Positions 1 through 7,827 of a stretch of 64,000 nucleotides of DNA are shown here, piece by piece (positions within the stretch are counted from its first letter, which is position 1; each line of letters starts with the position of its first letter). The notes below the pieces were generated by a model. That model saw nothing but the letters and a program-made list of their open reading frames with translations. It was not told where the DNA came from and did no database searches. This DNA is from Sinomonas sp. ASV486 (GTDB lineage: Bacteria > Actinomycetota > Actinomycetes > Actinomycetales > Micrococcaceae). The stretch spans positions 1 through 64,000 of the forward strand of contig NZ_JAVFJK010000007.1 in the NCBI RefSeq assembly GCF_030908215.1, read 5' to 3'. Both the position numbers and the translations under genes were made by a program.

Positions 1-143
1 GTGCGGAAACGGAACCATGCTACGCGTCCACCATACGGTCCCCAGACAACAAACCCCAGGGAACCAGCCACAACAGAACACACTCACGGAACACCGTGAC
101 CACACACTTCCCCACCCCCACCCCGGGGGCGCGCGGAGCAAGG
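1..143 (+). other. 23S-5S rRNA internal spacer
   Basis: This stretch lies directly upstream of the 5S gene, has no convincing coding frame, and ends in a C-rich then G-rich run just before the 5S start. By position it is the spacer between the 23S gene (outside the window) and 5S. Processing sites cannot be defined without the 23S end. Confidence 0.6.
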
Positions 144-263
144 GTTACGGCGGCCACAGCGTGGGGGAAACGCCCGGACCCATCCCGAACCCGGAAGCTA
201 AGACCCACAGCGCCGATGGTACTGCACCCGCCAGGGTGTGGGAGAGTAGGACACCGCCGGACA
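144..263 (+). rRNA. rrf: 5S ribosomal RNA
   Basis: About 120 nt with the classic actinobacterial 5S layout: a GTTACGGCGGCCACAGCG start, the CCCGGACCCATCCCGAACC core, and the GAGAGTAGGACACCGCCGGA segment near the 3' end. The 5' and 3' ends pair to form helix I. The gene reads into a rho-independent terminator 15 nt downstream, so it closes an rRNA operon whose 16S and 23S lie to the left of the window. Ends are placed by helix pairing and may be off by a few bases. Confidence 0.95.
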
Positions 264-278
264 ACCATTCAAGGCAGA

Positions 279-303
279 ACGGGCCCCACCACGTGGGGCC
301 CGT
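279..303 (+). terminator. rRNA operon terminator
   Basis: Perfect 11-bp inverted repeat (arms 279-289 and 293-303, 3-nt loop), G+C rich, 15 nt past the 5S 3' end and followed by a short T-containing stretch. It is well placed to end rRNA transcription. Confidence 0.85.
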
Positions 304-377
304 TCCCATTTAACTGCTGATCTTCTTCGGCAAGAGCGGACTTCGGCCGAGGATGGGTTGCACCTACGATCGAGTGC

Positions 378-881
378 ATGGACCCACTCTTCTCGCACGC
401 CTCGCAGACCGACGGGGACAAACCAGCCCAAGGTGACGCGCCGCCGTCGCGCGTCTACCGTCTCGCGCTGCCGGTGCCGCGGGACATCGTGTACAACGCG
501 TTCGTCGGAGACCTCCACTTGTGGTGGCCAGCCGCGTACACCGGCTTCGGTGCGGGAACCCATGCGTTCCTCGAAGAAGGCATCGTGGGGGAGGAAGGGC
601 CGGACGGGACGCTCCAGGTCTGGGGCGAGGTGGCCCGCGAGGATCCCGGCGAACTCCTCGAGCTCGTCTGGAAGCTCGCTTGGCGGCCCGATGCCCCGAC
701 GCGGCTCGAGATCGTCTTCGAGGACTGCGACGGCGGGACGGTGGTCACTCTGACCCATGACGGGTGGGCCGCTGGCTCCGAGGGGCGGGAGCAGTTCGAG
801 AAGTACGCCGACTGGCCCGAGATTCTCGGTCGATTCGCCGCGTTCTTCGGTGAGCCGGCCGAATCGGTCGAGACGGTCTAG
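378..881 (+). CDS. AHSA1/SRPBCC-family protein
   Basis: 167 residues with the START-like helix-grip features of the activator of Hsp90 ATPase homologue 1 family: an N-terminal VYRLALPVP strand, a central LHLWWPA segment, the EEGIVGEEGPDGTLQVWGEV beta-hairpin, and a C-terminal helix with WPEILGRFAAFF. Such proteins bind hydrophobic ligands; bacterial members have diverse, mostly unknown roles and no enzymatic residues can be named. The Shine-Dalgarno before ATG 378 is weak, so the start is the longest plausible one. The gene is convergent with the lacI-type gene and their stops overlap by 4 nt. No operon partner. Confidence 0.75.
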   Translation: MDPLFSHASQTDGDKPAQGDAPPSRVYRLALPVPRDIVYNAFVGDLHLWWPAAYTGFGAGTHAFLEEGIVGEEGPDGTLQVWGEVAREDPGELLELVWKLAWRPDAPTRLEIVFEDCDGGTVVTLTHDGWAAGSEGREQFEKYADWPEILGRFAAFFGEPAESVETV

Positions 882-1915
882 CGGAGCGACCGCGGGACGG
901 CAGTGCTCATGCGGATCACGAACTCGGGTTCGACAATGCGGGTTTCGGGCTCGGCTCCATCGGACTCGAGCTCCTTGATCAGCATGTGCGCTGCATCGGC
1001 GCCTTGGCGGGCCGGGGCCTGGTCGAAGGTCGTGAGGCCGAACATCTCACCGAGCTCGTGGCCGTCAATGCCGATCACCGACACGTCGTAGGGCACCTGG
1101 AGGCCCAGCTGCTGTGCGGCGGTGATCGCCCCGATGGCCATCTCATCCGATGCGGCGAAGATCGCGGTGGGGCGTCCGGCAGGGGACGCGAGGAGGCGTT
1201 TGGCCGTGGCATGGGCGCCGGCAATCGTGAAGTCCGTGGGCGCAAGCCACTCAGGCCGTACACGAACGCCGGCCTCGCGCATGGCGGCCTCGAAGCCGAG
1301 ACGACGGTTTGCCGGGAGCGCGAAGTCGCGCTCGAATTCGGGGGTGCCGCTCAGATGGCCGATGTCGCGGTGGCCCAAGCCGAGCAGGTGCTCGGTAGCG
1401 TGCTTGGCCACCGCGAAGTCATCGATATGGAGTGTGGCGACGCCTTCGATGGCGCCGCCGAGTCCGACGATCGGCCGGCCCACGCGCAGCAACTGGGCGA
1501 CCTCGGCGGGTGAGAGCTCGAGCGAGACGGCCACGACGCCGTCGAGCCTCTGGCGGCGCAGGAAGTCCGTCAGTACGCTCTGCCGTCTGCCGGGCTGTTC
1601 GCCCGTGTTGTAGAGGGTGAGGTCATAGCCGGCCTCGAGCAGGGCCTTGGAAACGCCCTCGAGGACGGAGGAGAAGAACCACCGGCTCACGGTGGGCACC
1701 ATGACGCCGATGTTGCGGGTCCGCCCCGAGGCGAGGCTCGAGGCGTTGTACGAGGGCACGAAACCGAGTTCCGCGGCCGCGTCGAGGACCCTCTGGCGGC
1801 TCCTCTCCGAGACGTTGCCCCGTCCGCTGAGGGCGCGGGACACGGTGGCCATTGAGACGCCCGCCGACTGTGCGACGTCGCGGATGCTCACGCTCGTCCC
1901 GGGGTCGTCCTTCAT
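878..1915 (-). CDS. LacI-family transcriptional regulator of maltodextrin genes
   Basis: 345 residues. The N-terminal LacI-type HTH begins near residue 10 (SIRDVAQSAGVSMATVSRAL, then the hinge helix), followed by a periplasmic-binding-protein-like sugar-sensing domain to the end. A good ribosome site (GGAGAAGGG) precedes the ATG. It lies 28 nt downstream of the GH13 alpha-glucosidase on the same strand, so the two are probably cotranscribed. Two LacI-type operators (centres at 3715/3716 and 3790/3791) sit in the divergent promoter that serves this unit and the malE-type operon. This points to an inducer-released repressor of maltose or maltodextrin use. The inducer is inferred from the neighbours. 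Confidence 0.88.
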   Translation of the reverse strand: MKDDPGTSVSIRDVAQSAGVSMATVSRALSGRGNVSERSRQRVLDAAAELGFVPSYNASSLASGRTRNIGVMVPTVSRWFFSSVLEGVSKALLEAGYDLTLYNTGEQPGRRQSVLTDFLRRQRLDGVVAVSLELSPAEVAQLLRVGRPIVGLGGAIEGVATLHIDDFAVAKHATEHLLGLGHRDIGHLSGTPEFERDFALPANRRLGFEAAMREAGVRVRPEWLAPTDFTIAGAHATAKRLLASPAGRPTAIFAASDEMAIGAITAAQQLGLQVPYDVSVIGIDGHELGEMFGLTTFDQAPARQGADAAHMLIKELESDGAEPETRIVEPEFVIRMSTAVPRSLR

Positions 1916-1943
1916 GCGGCCCTTCTCCTCTACGACGTCGGCG

Positions 1944-3677
1944 TTATTCGCCCAGTATGAGCCAGGCGGCCTCTCCGGGGCCGAGATCCGCAGACCCGGT
2001 TTCTCCAGACCGGACTGCGACCTCGAGGAGCGGCAGGGGCACTGCGGACTCGCCGGCGTTCAGCATGACCAGAATAGTGCCGTTCGCGAAGGCCAGGACG
2101 CCATCCCGGCATAGATCAGGGACCCAGGCCAGGCTGCCCGCGCCGAGCGCGCGTTCCCGCCGGTGCGAAAGCACACGCCGGTAGAGGTTCAGATGGGATT
2201 CGGAGGCAAGCGCCTGGGCATCCCGCGCGAGCTCTGCCCAGAGCTCCGGTTGAGGGAGCCAGCTTGCGCCCGTCTCGCTGAAACCGTGGGCCGGTGCCCC
2301 GGACCGCCAGGGGATCGGGACGCGGCACCCGTCGCGGCCCACGCGCTCACCGCCAGTGCGATGGAACGTCGGGTCCTGTCGCTCGTGCGGGGCGATGAAC
2401 GTGTTGTCCACGAGGCCGAGCTCCTCGCCCTGGTAGAGGTAGGCGCTGCCCGGCAGCCCCAGCATGAACAGCGTGGCTGCGCGCGCCCTGGTGCGGCCCA
2501 GAGCCACGTCCGGCTGCGGGTCCTCGGGGCCGAGTCCCTCACCGACGTTCAGGCCCACGCCGGGCAGGCCGAGCCGGGAGGCATGCCGGACCACGTCATG
2601 GTTCGAAAGCACCCAAGTAGTCGGCGCCCCCACGGCGTCGAACGCCTCGAAGGACGCGTTGACGACGGCGCGCAGCGCCTCCGCCTCGAAGGGAGCCCCC
2701 AGGAAGGGGAAGTTGAAGGCCTGATGGAGCTGGTCAGGGGCGACCCACTGGGCCATGCGGTCGAGCGGATCGACGTTCGCCTCGGCACACAGGACGCGGT
2801 CCGGGCCGTATTCGGCGAGGATGGCACGCCATCTCCGGTAGACGTCCCTGAGTGCAGGCTGGCCGAACATCGGAGCGAGGTGCCCCGGGAACCCCGGCGA
2901 GGACCCGCCGTCGGCCTTGCCTCCCCAGTCCGGGAGCCCCGCCGCCTTGACGAGCGCGTGGGCGACGTCGACGCGGAAGCCGGCCGCGCCGCGGTCGAGC
3001 CAGAAGCGCAGGACGCGCTCGAACTCGTCGCCCACGGCAGGGTTGTCCCAGTTGAAGTCCGGCTGGCTCGAGTCGAAGAGGTGCAGGTACCATTGGCCCG
3101 CCGTGCCGTCGGGCTCGGTGATGCGCGTCCAAGCCGGTCCGCCGAAGTGGGATTCCCAGTTGTTGGGCGGAAGCTCGCCGTGCTCGCCGCGGCCGTCCCG
3201 GAAGATGAAGTGGTCCCGTGCGGGGCTTCCGTGTCCGGAGGCGAGGGCCGCACGGAACATGGCGTGCTCGCTCGAGCAGTGGTTGGGCACGAGGTCCACG
3301 ATGATGTGGAGCCCCAGCTCGCGGGCGCGGGCGGCCAGGGCGTCGAAGTCCGCGAGGGTGCCGAAGAGCGGGTCAACGTCGCAATAGTCGGCGACGTCGT
3401 AGCCGCCGTCGCGCTGGGGGGAGACATAGAACGGGGAGAGCCATACGGCATCCGCACCGAGGTCCGCGATGTGGTGGAGCTCAGCTGTGATGCCCGCGAG
3501 GTCGCCGACGCCGTCACCGGAGGCGTCGCGGAAGGATCGCGGGTAGATCTGGTAGATGACGGCGGAGCGCCACCAGTCGTCGCTGGACGATGCCTCGTGG
3601 ACCGGCACGAGGGGGCCCACGATCGGATTCTCGGCCAGGCCGGAGAGCGGAGCGAGGGCGGCAGTCGAAAGAGCCAT
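1944..3677 (-). CDS. GH13 alpha-glucosidase
   Basis: 577 residues from the chosen ATG at 3677, which has AGGA 7 nt upstream. A longer frame to 3737 would run through the operator and lacks a ribosome site. It is a GH13 TIM-barrel enzyme: WWRSAVIYQIYPRSF opens the barrel; DLVPNH is region I; GFRVDVAHAL carries the nucleophile Asp; CAEANVD carries the acid/base Glu; VLSNHDVVRH is the region IV Asp. The GDGVGDLAGI segment is typical of oligo-1,6-/alpha-1,4-glucosidases acting on short malto-oligosaccharides. There is no signal peptide, so it is cytoplasmic and would hydrolyse imported sugars to glucose. It precedes the LacI regulator and is divergent from the importer. Confidence 0.9.
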   Translation of the reverse strand: MALSTAALAPLSGLAENPIVGPLVPVHEASSSDDWWRSAVIYQIYPRSFRDASGDGVGDLAGITAELHHIADLGADAVWLSPFYVSPQRDGGYDVADYCDVDPLFGTLADFDALAARARELGLHIIVDLVPNHCSSEHAMFRAALASGHGSPARDHFIFRDGRGEHGELPPNNWESHFGGPAWTRITEPDGTAGQWYLHLFDSSQPDFNWDNPAVGDEFERVLRFWLDRGAAGFRVDVAHALVKAAGLPDWGGKADGGSSPGFPGHLAPMFGQPALRDVYRRWRAILAEYGPDRVLCAEANVDPLDRMAQWVAPDQLHQAFNFPFLGAPFEAEALRAVVNASFEAFDAVGAPTTWVLSNHDVVRHASRLGLPGVGLNVGEGLGPEDPQPDVALGRTRARAATLFMLGLPGSAYLYQGEELGLVDNTFIAPHERQDPTFHRTGGERVGRDGCRVPIPWRSGAPAHGFSETGASWLPQPELWAELARDAQALASESHLNLYRRVLSHRRERALGAGSLAWVPDLCRDGVLAFANGTILVMLNAGESAVPLPLLEVAVRSGETGSADLGPGEAAWLILGE

Positions 3678-3708
3678 GCGGGACATCCTGACACAGCGAG
3701 GACGATAT

Positions 3709-3722
3709 TGGAAACGTTTACA
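3709..3722. promoter_or_regulatory. LacI-type operator proximal to GH13
   Basis: TGGAAACGTTTACA is a near-perfect palindrome around a central CG and matches the LacI-family consensus AAnCGTTT core. It lies 32 bases upstream of the alpha-glucosidase ATG, where a bound repressor would block that promoter. The same motif recurs at 3784-3797. Confidence 0.75.
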
Positions 3723-3753
3723 GAGCTCGGTTCCCATCGACTAGAAGGATTGC

Positions 3754-3797
3754 TTGGCGTTTGCAGATCTACTGTGTAGTATCTGCAAGCGTTTCCA
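3754..3797 (+). promoter_or_regulatory. Promoter and LacI operator of the maltodextrin importer
   Basis: A candidate -35 TTGGCG (3754-3759) and -10 TAGTAT (3777-3782) are 17 bp apart. Directly over the expected start lies TGCAAGCGTTTCCA (3784-3797), a second LacI-type operator. An extra inverted repeat, TTGCAGAT (3761-3768) with ATCTGCAA (3781-3788), brackets the -10. Repression by steric block is inferred. Confidence 0.65.
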
Positions 3798-3866
3798 ATT
3801 GTGAGGTGCTTCACTTGACTGCCCCGTGCGGACGGCCCTCACGTCGATCCAGAAGGGACACCAACG

Positions 3867-5162
3867 ATGGTGCGAATCACCCCTCAGTCTGCCCTCAGCC
3901 GCCGGAACTTCGTCACCGGCGCTGCCGGGGCCGCGGCACTCCTCGGCCTCGCCGCCTGCGGAGCCAACACCGCAAGCTCCACGGCAACGACCCAAGCCGC
4001 GAAGAACCTCGCCGCGAGCGGGGCAAGCACTATCACGATGTGGCTCGACGCCGAGCGCGCGCCCGCCCTGAAGGAGGTCGCCGACAAGTTCAAGGCGGAC
4101 ACCGGGATCGAGGTCAAGCTGATCGTCAAGGACTTCGCCGCGGTCCGTGACGACTTCATCACCCAGGTCCCCACGGGCAAGGGCCCGGACCTGATCGTGG
4201 GCCCGCACGACTGGCTGGGCAAGTTCGTCCAGAATGGCGTCATCGCGCCCGTCGAGCTCGGCGACAAGAAGTCGGGCTTCCAGGACGCCGCCGTGCGCGC
4301 CATGACGTACAACGGCTCGATCTACGGTGTGCCGTACGCGGTCGAGAACATCGGACTCATCCGCAACACCGCGCTGGTCGACTCGGCCTCCGCCACGTTC
4401 GACGAGGTCCTCGCCAAGGGTGGCAGCGCCGTGGCCGCGGGCAAGGCCAAGTACGCGTTCCTCGTGGGCCTCGACCCCAAGCAGGGCGACCCGTACCACC
4501 TGTACCCGCTGCAGACCTCGATGGGAGTGCAGGTCTTCGGCCTCGATTCCAAGGGCGAGTACGACGCGAAGCAGCTCACCCTCGGGGGCGCGAGCGGCGC
4601 CGCGTTCGCCGCCAAGCTCAAGGAATGGGGCGACGCCGGCTCCAAGGTGCTCAACTCCAACATCACGGGCGACATCGCCAAGGAGAAGTTCCTCGCGGGC
4701 GAGAGCCCGTACTACCTCACGGGCCCGTGGAACGTGCCGGACATGCAGAAGAAGGGCCTCAAGATCGCGGTCGATCCGCTGCCCAAGACCGGTGACAAGG
4801 ACGCCCAGCCGTTCCTCGGCGTCAACGGCTTCTTCATCTCCGCCAAGAGCGCCAACGCCCTCGCGACCAACGAGTTCGTGGTCAACTACCTCACGACCGA
4901 GTCCGTCCAGGATTCCATGTTCAAGGCCGGAGGCCGCCCGCCGGCGCTCAAGGCCTCGTTCGACAAGGCGTCCAGCGACCCGATCGTCAAGGCGTTCGGC
5001 GAGATCGGGGCCAAGGGCGTTCCGATGCCCGCCATCCCGGCGATGTCCTCTGTCTGGGCCGACTGGGGCTCCACCGAGCTGGCGCTCATCAAGGGCCAGG
5101 GCGACCCGGCGACGGAGTGGGCCAAGATGGCCGATTCCATCAAGGGCAAGATCGGCGCCTAG
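3867..5162 (+). CDS. malE: Maltodextrin ABC transporter binding lipoprotein
   Basis: 431 residues. The N-terminus has a Tat-like twin-arginine segment (SRRNFVTGAAG) followed by a lipobox ending LAAC with Cys31, so it is an exported lipoprotein held on the outer face of the membrane. The rest fits extracellular solute-binding family 1 (MalE/CUT1): TITMWLDAERAPALKEV, GKGPDLIVGPHDWLG, and YLTGPWNVPDM near the ligand cleft. Start ATG 3867 has AAGGGA upstream. It begins a binding protein-permease-permease-GH13 operon behind a LacI-controlled promoter. The ligand is probably maltose or maltodextrins, inferred from the two GH13 genes; the symbol is by role, not proven orthology. Confidence 0.88.
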   Translation: MVRITPQSALSRRNFVTGAAGAAALLGLAACGANTASSTATTQAAKNLAASGASTITMWLDAERAPALKEVADKFKADTGIEVKLIVKDFAAVRDDFITQVPTGKGPDLIVGPHDWLGKFVQNGVIAPVELGDKKSGFQDAAVRAMTYNGSIYGVPYAVENIGLIRNTALVDSASATFDEVLAKGGSAVAAGKAKYAFLVGLDPKQGDPYHLYPLQTSMGVQVFGLDSKGEYDAKQLTLGGASGAAFAAKLKEWGDAGSKVLNSNITGDIAKEKFLAGESPYYLTGPWNVPDMQKKGLKIAVDPLPKTGDKDAQPFLGVNGFFISAKSANALATNEFVVNYLTTESVQDSMFKAGGRPPALKASFDKASSDPIVKAFGEIGAKGVPMPAIPAMSSVWADWGSTELALIKGQGDPATEWAKMADSIKGKIGA

Positions 5163-5264
5163 CGGCCGTCCCGACCACCGGCGGCGGCGCGCGCCGAGCC
5201 TGACGCGCGTGCCGTCGTCGTACGTCCCCCACGCCAACCACGCCGAGAACCGAAGGAAACCACC

Positions 5265-6902
5265 ATGGCCCGAGCCGAGCAGCTCTCCGCCCCGACGCAC
5301 GACGGCGCCGTCCCCGCCTCCGAGCCCCCCGCCCCCATGCCTCGGGTGCCGCAGCGTGGCCGGCGCAGCCCGGACTCATGGAAGGGCACCCTCGCCAAGA
5401 TCGTGCTGCTGGGCCTCGTTGACGCCCTCGCCGTGTACATCTGCATGGCCCTCTTCTCCCACTCGTGGGCCGTGCTGGCCATCGCGGCCGCGGTGACGCT
5501 GCTCATCAACTGGATCTACCTTCGCCGGGGCGGTCTACCGGCGAAGTACCTCGCCCCCGGTGTGCTGTTCCTCGCGGTGTTCCAGGTGGTCGTTGTCGTG
5601 TTCTCCGGCTACATCGCGTTCACGAACTACGGCGACGGGCACAACAGCACGAAGGACGACGCGATCTCGTCGATCCTGACCTCATCGCAGAAGCGCGTCC
5701 CCGACTCGCCTGCGTACCGGACGTCGGTGCTCACGAAGGACGGCTCCTACTACCTCCTCGTGACGGACCCGAAGGGCGCCGCGGAGATCGGAACGACGGG
5801 CAAGAAGCTCGAGCCCGCCCCGGGCGCTGTCAAGGATTCCACGGGCAAGGCCAAGAGCCTCGACGGGTACCAGACCCTCGCACTGTCCGACCTCGTGGCC
5901 CACCAGCAGGACGTCCTGGGCCTCGTGGTGCCCGTCTCCGACAGCCCCGGCGACGGTACGCTGCGCACCCAGGACGGCTCGAGCGCCTACATCTTCCGCT
6001 CGTCGATCGCCTACGACGCCGCCTCGGACACCATGACGGAGACGGACGCCGGCACGGTGTACCGGGACTCGGGGCAGGGCGACTTCGTCTCGGCCTCGGG
6101 GGACAAGCTCGCCACGGGCTGGAAGATCGACGTCGGCTTCAAGAACTTCGTCACGGCCTTCACGGACGAGGGCCTGCGCGGCCCGCTCCTGGCCGTGACG
6201 CTGTGGACGTTCACGTTCGCGATCGCCTCGGTGCTGCTGACGTTCGCGCTCGGGCTCTTCCTCGCGGTCACCTTCAACCGCCCCGACCTCAAGGGCAAGA
6301 AGGTGTACCGGATCCTCATGATCCTGCCGTACGCCTTCCCCGCGTTCCTCTCGGGCCTCGTGTGGGCCGGGCTGCTCAACCCGGAGTTCGGGTTCATCAA
6401 CAACGCGCTGCTCGGCGGGGCACACATCGGCTGGCTCACCGATCCGGTCCTCGCGAAGATCTCGGTGCTCGTGGTCAACCTCTGGCTTGGTTTCCCCTAC
6501 ATGTTCCTCGTGTGCACGGGCGCGCTCCAGTCGCTGCCCGAGGACGTCGACGAGGCGGCCCGCATGGACGGCGCGAGCCCGTGGCGGATCTTCCGCTCGA
6601 TCAAGCTCCCACTCCTGCTCGTCTCGACCGCGCCCCTGCTCATCTCCTCGTTCGCCTTCAACTTCAACAACTTCAACGTCATCTACATGCTCACGAACGG
6701 CGGTCCGCGCTTCGCAGACACCACGCGGGACATCGGCGCGACGGACATCCTCATCACGCTCGTGTACAAGAGCGCCTTCGGCGTGGGCACCGGCCGCGAC
6801 TACGGTCTTGCGAGCGCCCTCGCGATCATCATCTTCATCATCGTCGCGACCGTCTCGGCGATCAGCTTCAAGCAGACCAAGGCACTTGAGGACGTGAACT
6901 GA
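5265..6902 (+). CDS. malF: Maltodextrin ABC transporter permease, MalF type
   Basis: 545 residues, much longer than a usual CUT1 permease (about 300). After an N-terminal cytoplasmic tail come two to three membrane helices (about residues 40-115), then a soluble extracytoplasmic domain of about 170 residues (about 120-300), then the standard permease core. This resembles enteric MalF with its P2 loop that contacts MalE. The EAA loop (DEAARMDGASPWRIF) is near residues 429-443 and docks the ATPase. AAGGAAACC precedes the ATG. It lies 102 nt after malE and 1 nt before malG. No ATPase gene is in the operon; the MsmK-type ATPase at 11979 is a candidate. Confidence 0.9.
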   Translation: MARAEQLSAPTHDGAVPASEPPAPMPRVPQRGRRSPDSWKGTLAKIVLLGLVDALAVYICMALFSHSWAVLAIAAAVTLLINWIYLRRGGLPAKYLAPGVLFLAVFQVVVVVFSGYIAFTNYGDGHNSTKDDAISSILTSSQKRVPDSPAYRTSVLTKDGSYYLLVTDPKGAAEIGTTGKKLEPAPGAVKDSTGKAKSLDGYQTLALSDLVAHQQDVLGLVVPVSDSPGDGTLRTQDGSSAYIFRSSIAYDAASDTMTETDAGTVYRDSGQGDFVSASGDKLATGWKIDVGFKNFVTAFTDEGLRGPLLAVTLWTFTFAIASVLLTFALGLFLAVTFNRPDLKGKKVYRILMILPYAFPAFLSGLVWAGLLNPEFGFINNALLGGAHIGWLTDPVLAKISVLVVNLWLGFPYMFLVCTGALQSLPEDVDEAARMDGASPWRIFRSIKLPLLLVSTAPLLISSFAFNFNNFNVIYMLTNGGPRFADTTRDIGATDILITLVYKSAFGVGTGRDYGLASALAIIIFIIVATVSAISFKQTKALEDVN

Positions 6903-6903
6903 C

Positions 6904-7827
6904 ATGAGCGCAGCACCCACCACTGCCACCTCGCCGCGCACGACGCCGCAGCTCGCCTCCCGCCGCCGACTCCCCTTCGGGCGGTGGCTGAGGGAGAAGG
7001 GGTGGCGGCACGCCGTCGGCGTCGTCGTGAGCATCTTCGCGGTGTTCCCGCTCCTGTATGTCCTCTCGGCCGCGTTCAACCCCTCGGGCACCCTCGCCGG
7101 GTCCGCCTCGCTTTTCTCGGACCTCTCCTTGGACAACTTCGCCAAGCTCTTCGGCAACGAGCAGCGCCCCTTCGGCAGGTGGTTCGTCAACACGCTCTTC
7201 ATCGGGCTCGTGACCTCGGCCGCGAGTGTGCTGCTCGGCGCGATGGCCGCGTACGCGTTCTCCCGCATGCGCTTCGCCGGCCGGCGCGTGGGACTGCTGA
7301 GCCTGCTGCTGCTGCAGATGTTCCCCCAGCTGCTCGCCGTCGTCGCGATCTTCCTCCTGCTCAACGGCATCGGCGAGGTCATCCCCGCCCTCGGCCTCGG
7401 CAGCCAGCTCGGCCTCATCATGGTGTACCTCGGCGGGGCGCTCGGCGTGAACACGTACCTCATGTACGGGTTCTTCAACACCGTCCCCGTCTCCCTCGAT
7501 GAGGCCGCGAAGATCGACGGCGCGAGCCACGCGCAGATCTTCTTCGGCATCATCCTGCGGCTCGTCACCCCGATTCTGGCCGTGGTGGGGCTCCTGACGT
7601 TCATCGGCATCTCGAGCGAGTTCGTCATCGCCTCCGTGGTCCTCACCGATCCGAATACGCAGACGCTCGCCGTGGGCCTGTACTCGTTCGTCGCGAACCA
7701 GCGCACCGAAGACTGGGGCGTGTTCGCGAGCGGTGCCGTGCTCGCGGCGCTGCCGGTCATGGCCCTGTTCCTCTTCCTCCAGCGGTACATCGTCTCCGGT
7801 CTCGTGGCCGGCTCGGTCAAGGGATGA
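6904..7827 (+). CDS. malG: Maltodextrin ABC transporter permease, MalG type
   Basis: 307 residues with about six membrane helices: VVVSIFAVFPLLYVLSAAF at the N-terminus, then FVNTLFIGLVTSAASVLLGAM, and so on. The EAA loop LDEAAKIDGASHAQIFFGI is near residue 199. It pairs with the upstream MalF-type subunit to form the channel of a CUT1 importer. Its ATG lies 1 nt past the malF stop, and its TGA overlaps the ATG of the next GH13 gene (ATGA), so translation is probably coupled through the operon. Confidence 0.9.
   Translation: MSAAPTTATSPRTTPQLASRRRLPFGRWLREKGWRHAVGVVVSIFAVFPLLYVLSAAFNPSGTLAGSASLFSDLSLDNFAKLFGNEQRPFGRWFVNTLFIGLVTSAASVLLGAMAAYAFSRMRFAGRRVGLLSLLLLQMFPQLLAVVAIFLLLNGIGEVIPALGLGSQLGLIMVYLGGALGVNTYLMYGFFNTVPVSLDEAAKIDGASHAQIFFGIILRLVTPILAVVGLLTFIGISSEFVIASVVLTDPNTQTLAVGLYSFVANQRTEDWGVFASGAVLAALPVMALFLFLQRYIVSGLVAGSVKG

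Noticed and set aside
2163-3779. 538-codon open frame on the plus strand
   Set aside because: It is antisense to the GH13 alpha-glucosidase, has no ribosome site and a composition typical of reversed GC-rich coding DNA.
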